DNA of 64,000 nt from Flavobacterium sp. (GTDB taxonomy: Bacteria; Bacteroidota; Bacteroidia; Flavobacteriales; Flavobacteriaceae), in contig NZ_JAIXTJ010000024.1 in assembly GCF_027483985.1 (NCBI RefSeq), positions 1 through 64,000 of the forward strand. The letters are read 5' to 3'. Below, piece after piece: positions 63,737 to 64,000 of the stretch; position 1 is the stretch's first letter; the number at the start of each line of letters is the position of its first letter. Under the pieces are notes generated by a model. The model saw only the letters and a program-made list of their open reading frames with translations. It was not told the DNA's origin and ran no database searches. The position numbers and the translations under genes are program-made.

Positions 63737-64000
63737 ATGAGGCAGTTATTGATTCTTACCATTTTTATACTTTTTATATCTTGTAAAGACAAGAATAAAG
63801 AAATTAAGCAAGAGCAACTAATTGAAAACTACAAGAAATTGGCGGCTTTAGATGTTAAATTAGACACGTTTCCTGGCGATTGGTTGACGCAACACGAGGA
63901 AAAAGGACAAACATTCAATCAATTTCTTGCAAAAAATCCAATTGATGTTGATGTTGATTCGGATTGTATTTATATTCTACCGATTGGAACATTTACCGAA
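63737..64000 (+). CDS. Lipoprotein, 3'-truncated by the window edge, possible archaemetzincin-type peptidase
   Basis: The frame from the ATG at 63737 is open for 88 codons to the window end. A lipoprotein signal (LLILTIFILFISCKDK) predicts a lipid-anchored protein. After a short charged stretch the sequence has WLTQHEEKGQTFNQFLAKNP and CIYILPIGTFTE. The last pattern loosely recalls the start of archaemetzincin-type metallopeptidases (xxIYIQPLGxF), but the zinc motif would lie beyond the edge. The lipoprotein call is firm; the enzyme class is tentative. Confidence 0.7.
   Translation, partial: MRQLLILTIFILFISCKDKNKEIKQEQLIENYKKLAALDVKLDTFPGDWLTQHEEKGQTFNQFLAKNPIDVDVDSDCIYILPIGTFTE

Overview
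The window looks like chromosome from a Flavobacterium-type member of the Bacteroidota. The evidence is low GC, start codons without Shine-Dalgarno sequences, TAnnTTTG-type -7 promoter boxes, a type IX secretion (T9SS) assembly gene (PorD/DUF4835), a T9SS cargo with a C-terminal sorting domain, Bacteroidota-type RpoZ and BamD, and an RprXY-like two-component pair. The window opens inside rpsF and closes inside a lipoprotein gene. I saw no tRNA, rRNA, CRISPR array or complete insertion sequence.

Layout. 1-1.1 kb: rpsF-rpsR-rplI, ending in a strong terminator. 1.2-6.8 kb: a membrane protein, a DUF6495-like protein, ligA and three tandem YhhN-like membrane proteins. 6.8-8.6 kb (minus): a 5'-nucleotidase split into two separately exported proteins. 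8.6-16.3 kb: a housekeeping run with dapA, bamD, rpoZ, coaBC, porD, recN and fabV. 16.3-24.5 kb: a large T9SS cargo, a glycosyltransferase fused to dephospho-CoA kinase, and a histidine kinase/response regulator pair. 24.5-33.3 kb (mostly minus): a ~150-nt long-hairpin element, acyl-ACP thioesterase, miaA, an exonuclease/GIY-YIG protein, a YggS-type protein, DUF1015, 3-hydroxyacyl-CoA dehydrogenase, a YhcG-type nuclease and a Gfo/Idh oxidoreductase, with short tandem repeats between several genes. 33.5-41.5 kb: pcm, a DUF3857/transglutaminase protein, an XRE-Fic protein with a dyad in its promoter, smpB, a subtilase lipoprotein and a VF530-like protein. 41.5-48.1 kb: an ABC ATPase with an unknown 8-TM partner, a GNAT, an aldose epimerase-like protein and an M1 peptidase. 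48.1-60.1 kb: accessory-looking small genes (TonB-like, WG-repeat, MORN, VOC, DUF1801, small membrane proteins) plus an HxlR/NmrA divergent pair with a GTAAC array between them. 60.4-64 kb: a Cys-rich copper-binding protein, clpB with an unusual upstream region, and a partial lipoprotein.

How it fits together. Much of the window is core metabolism and information processing. CoA biosynthesis is represented twice (coaBC and the coaE domain). Fatty-acid functions include fabV, acyl-ACP thioesterase and 3-hydroxyacyl-CoA dehydrogenase. Envelope biogenesis includes bamD, porD and T9SS cargo. The most distinctive signals are the GT2-CoaE fusion, the long-hairpin element at 24.56-24.71 kb, three dyad or repeat operator candidates (XRE-Fic, HxlR, 33.38 kb), the sigma-54-like clpB upstream region, the degenerate YhhN paralogues and several predicted leaderless transcripts. 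All functional calls come from reading motifs. No database search was run.
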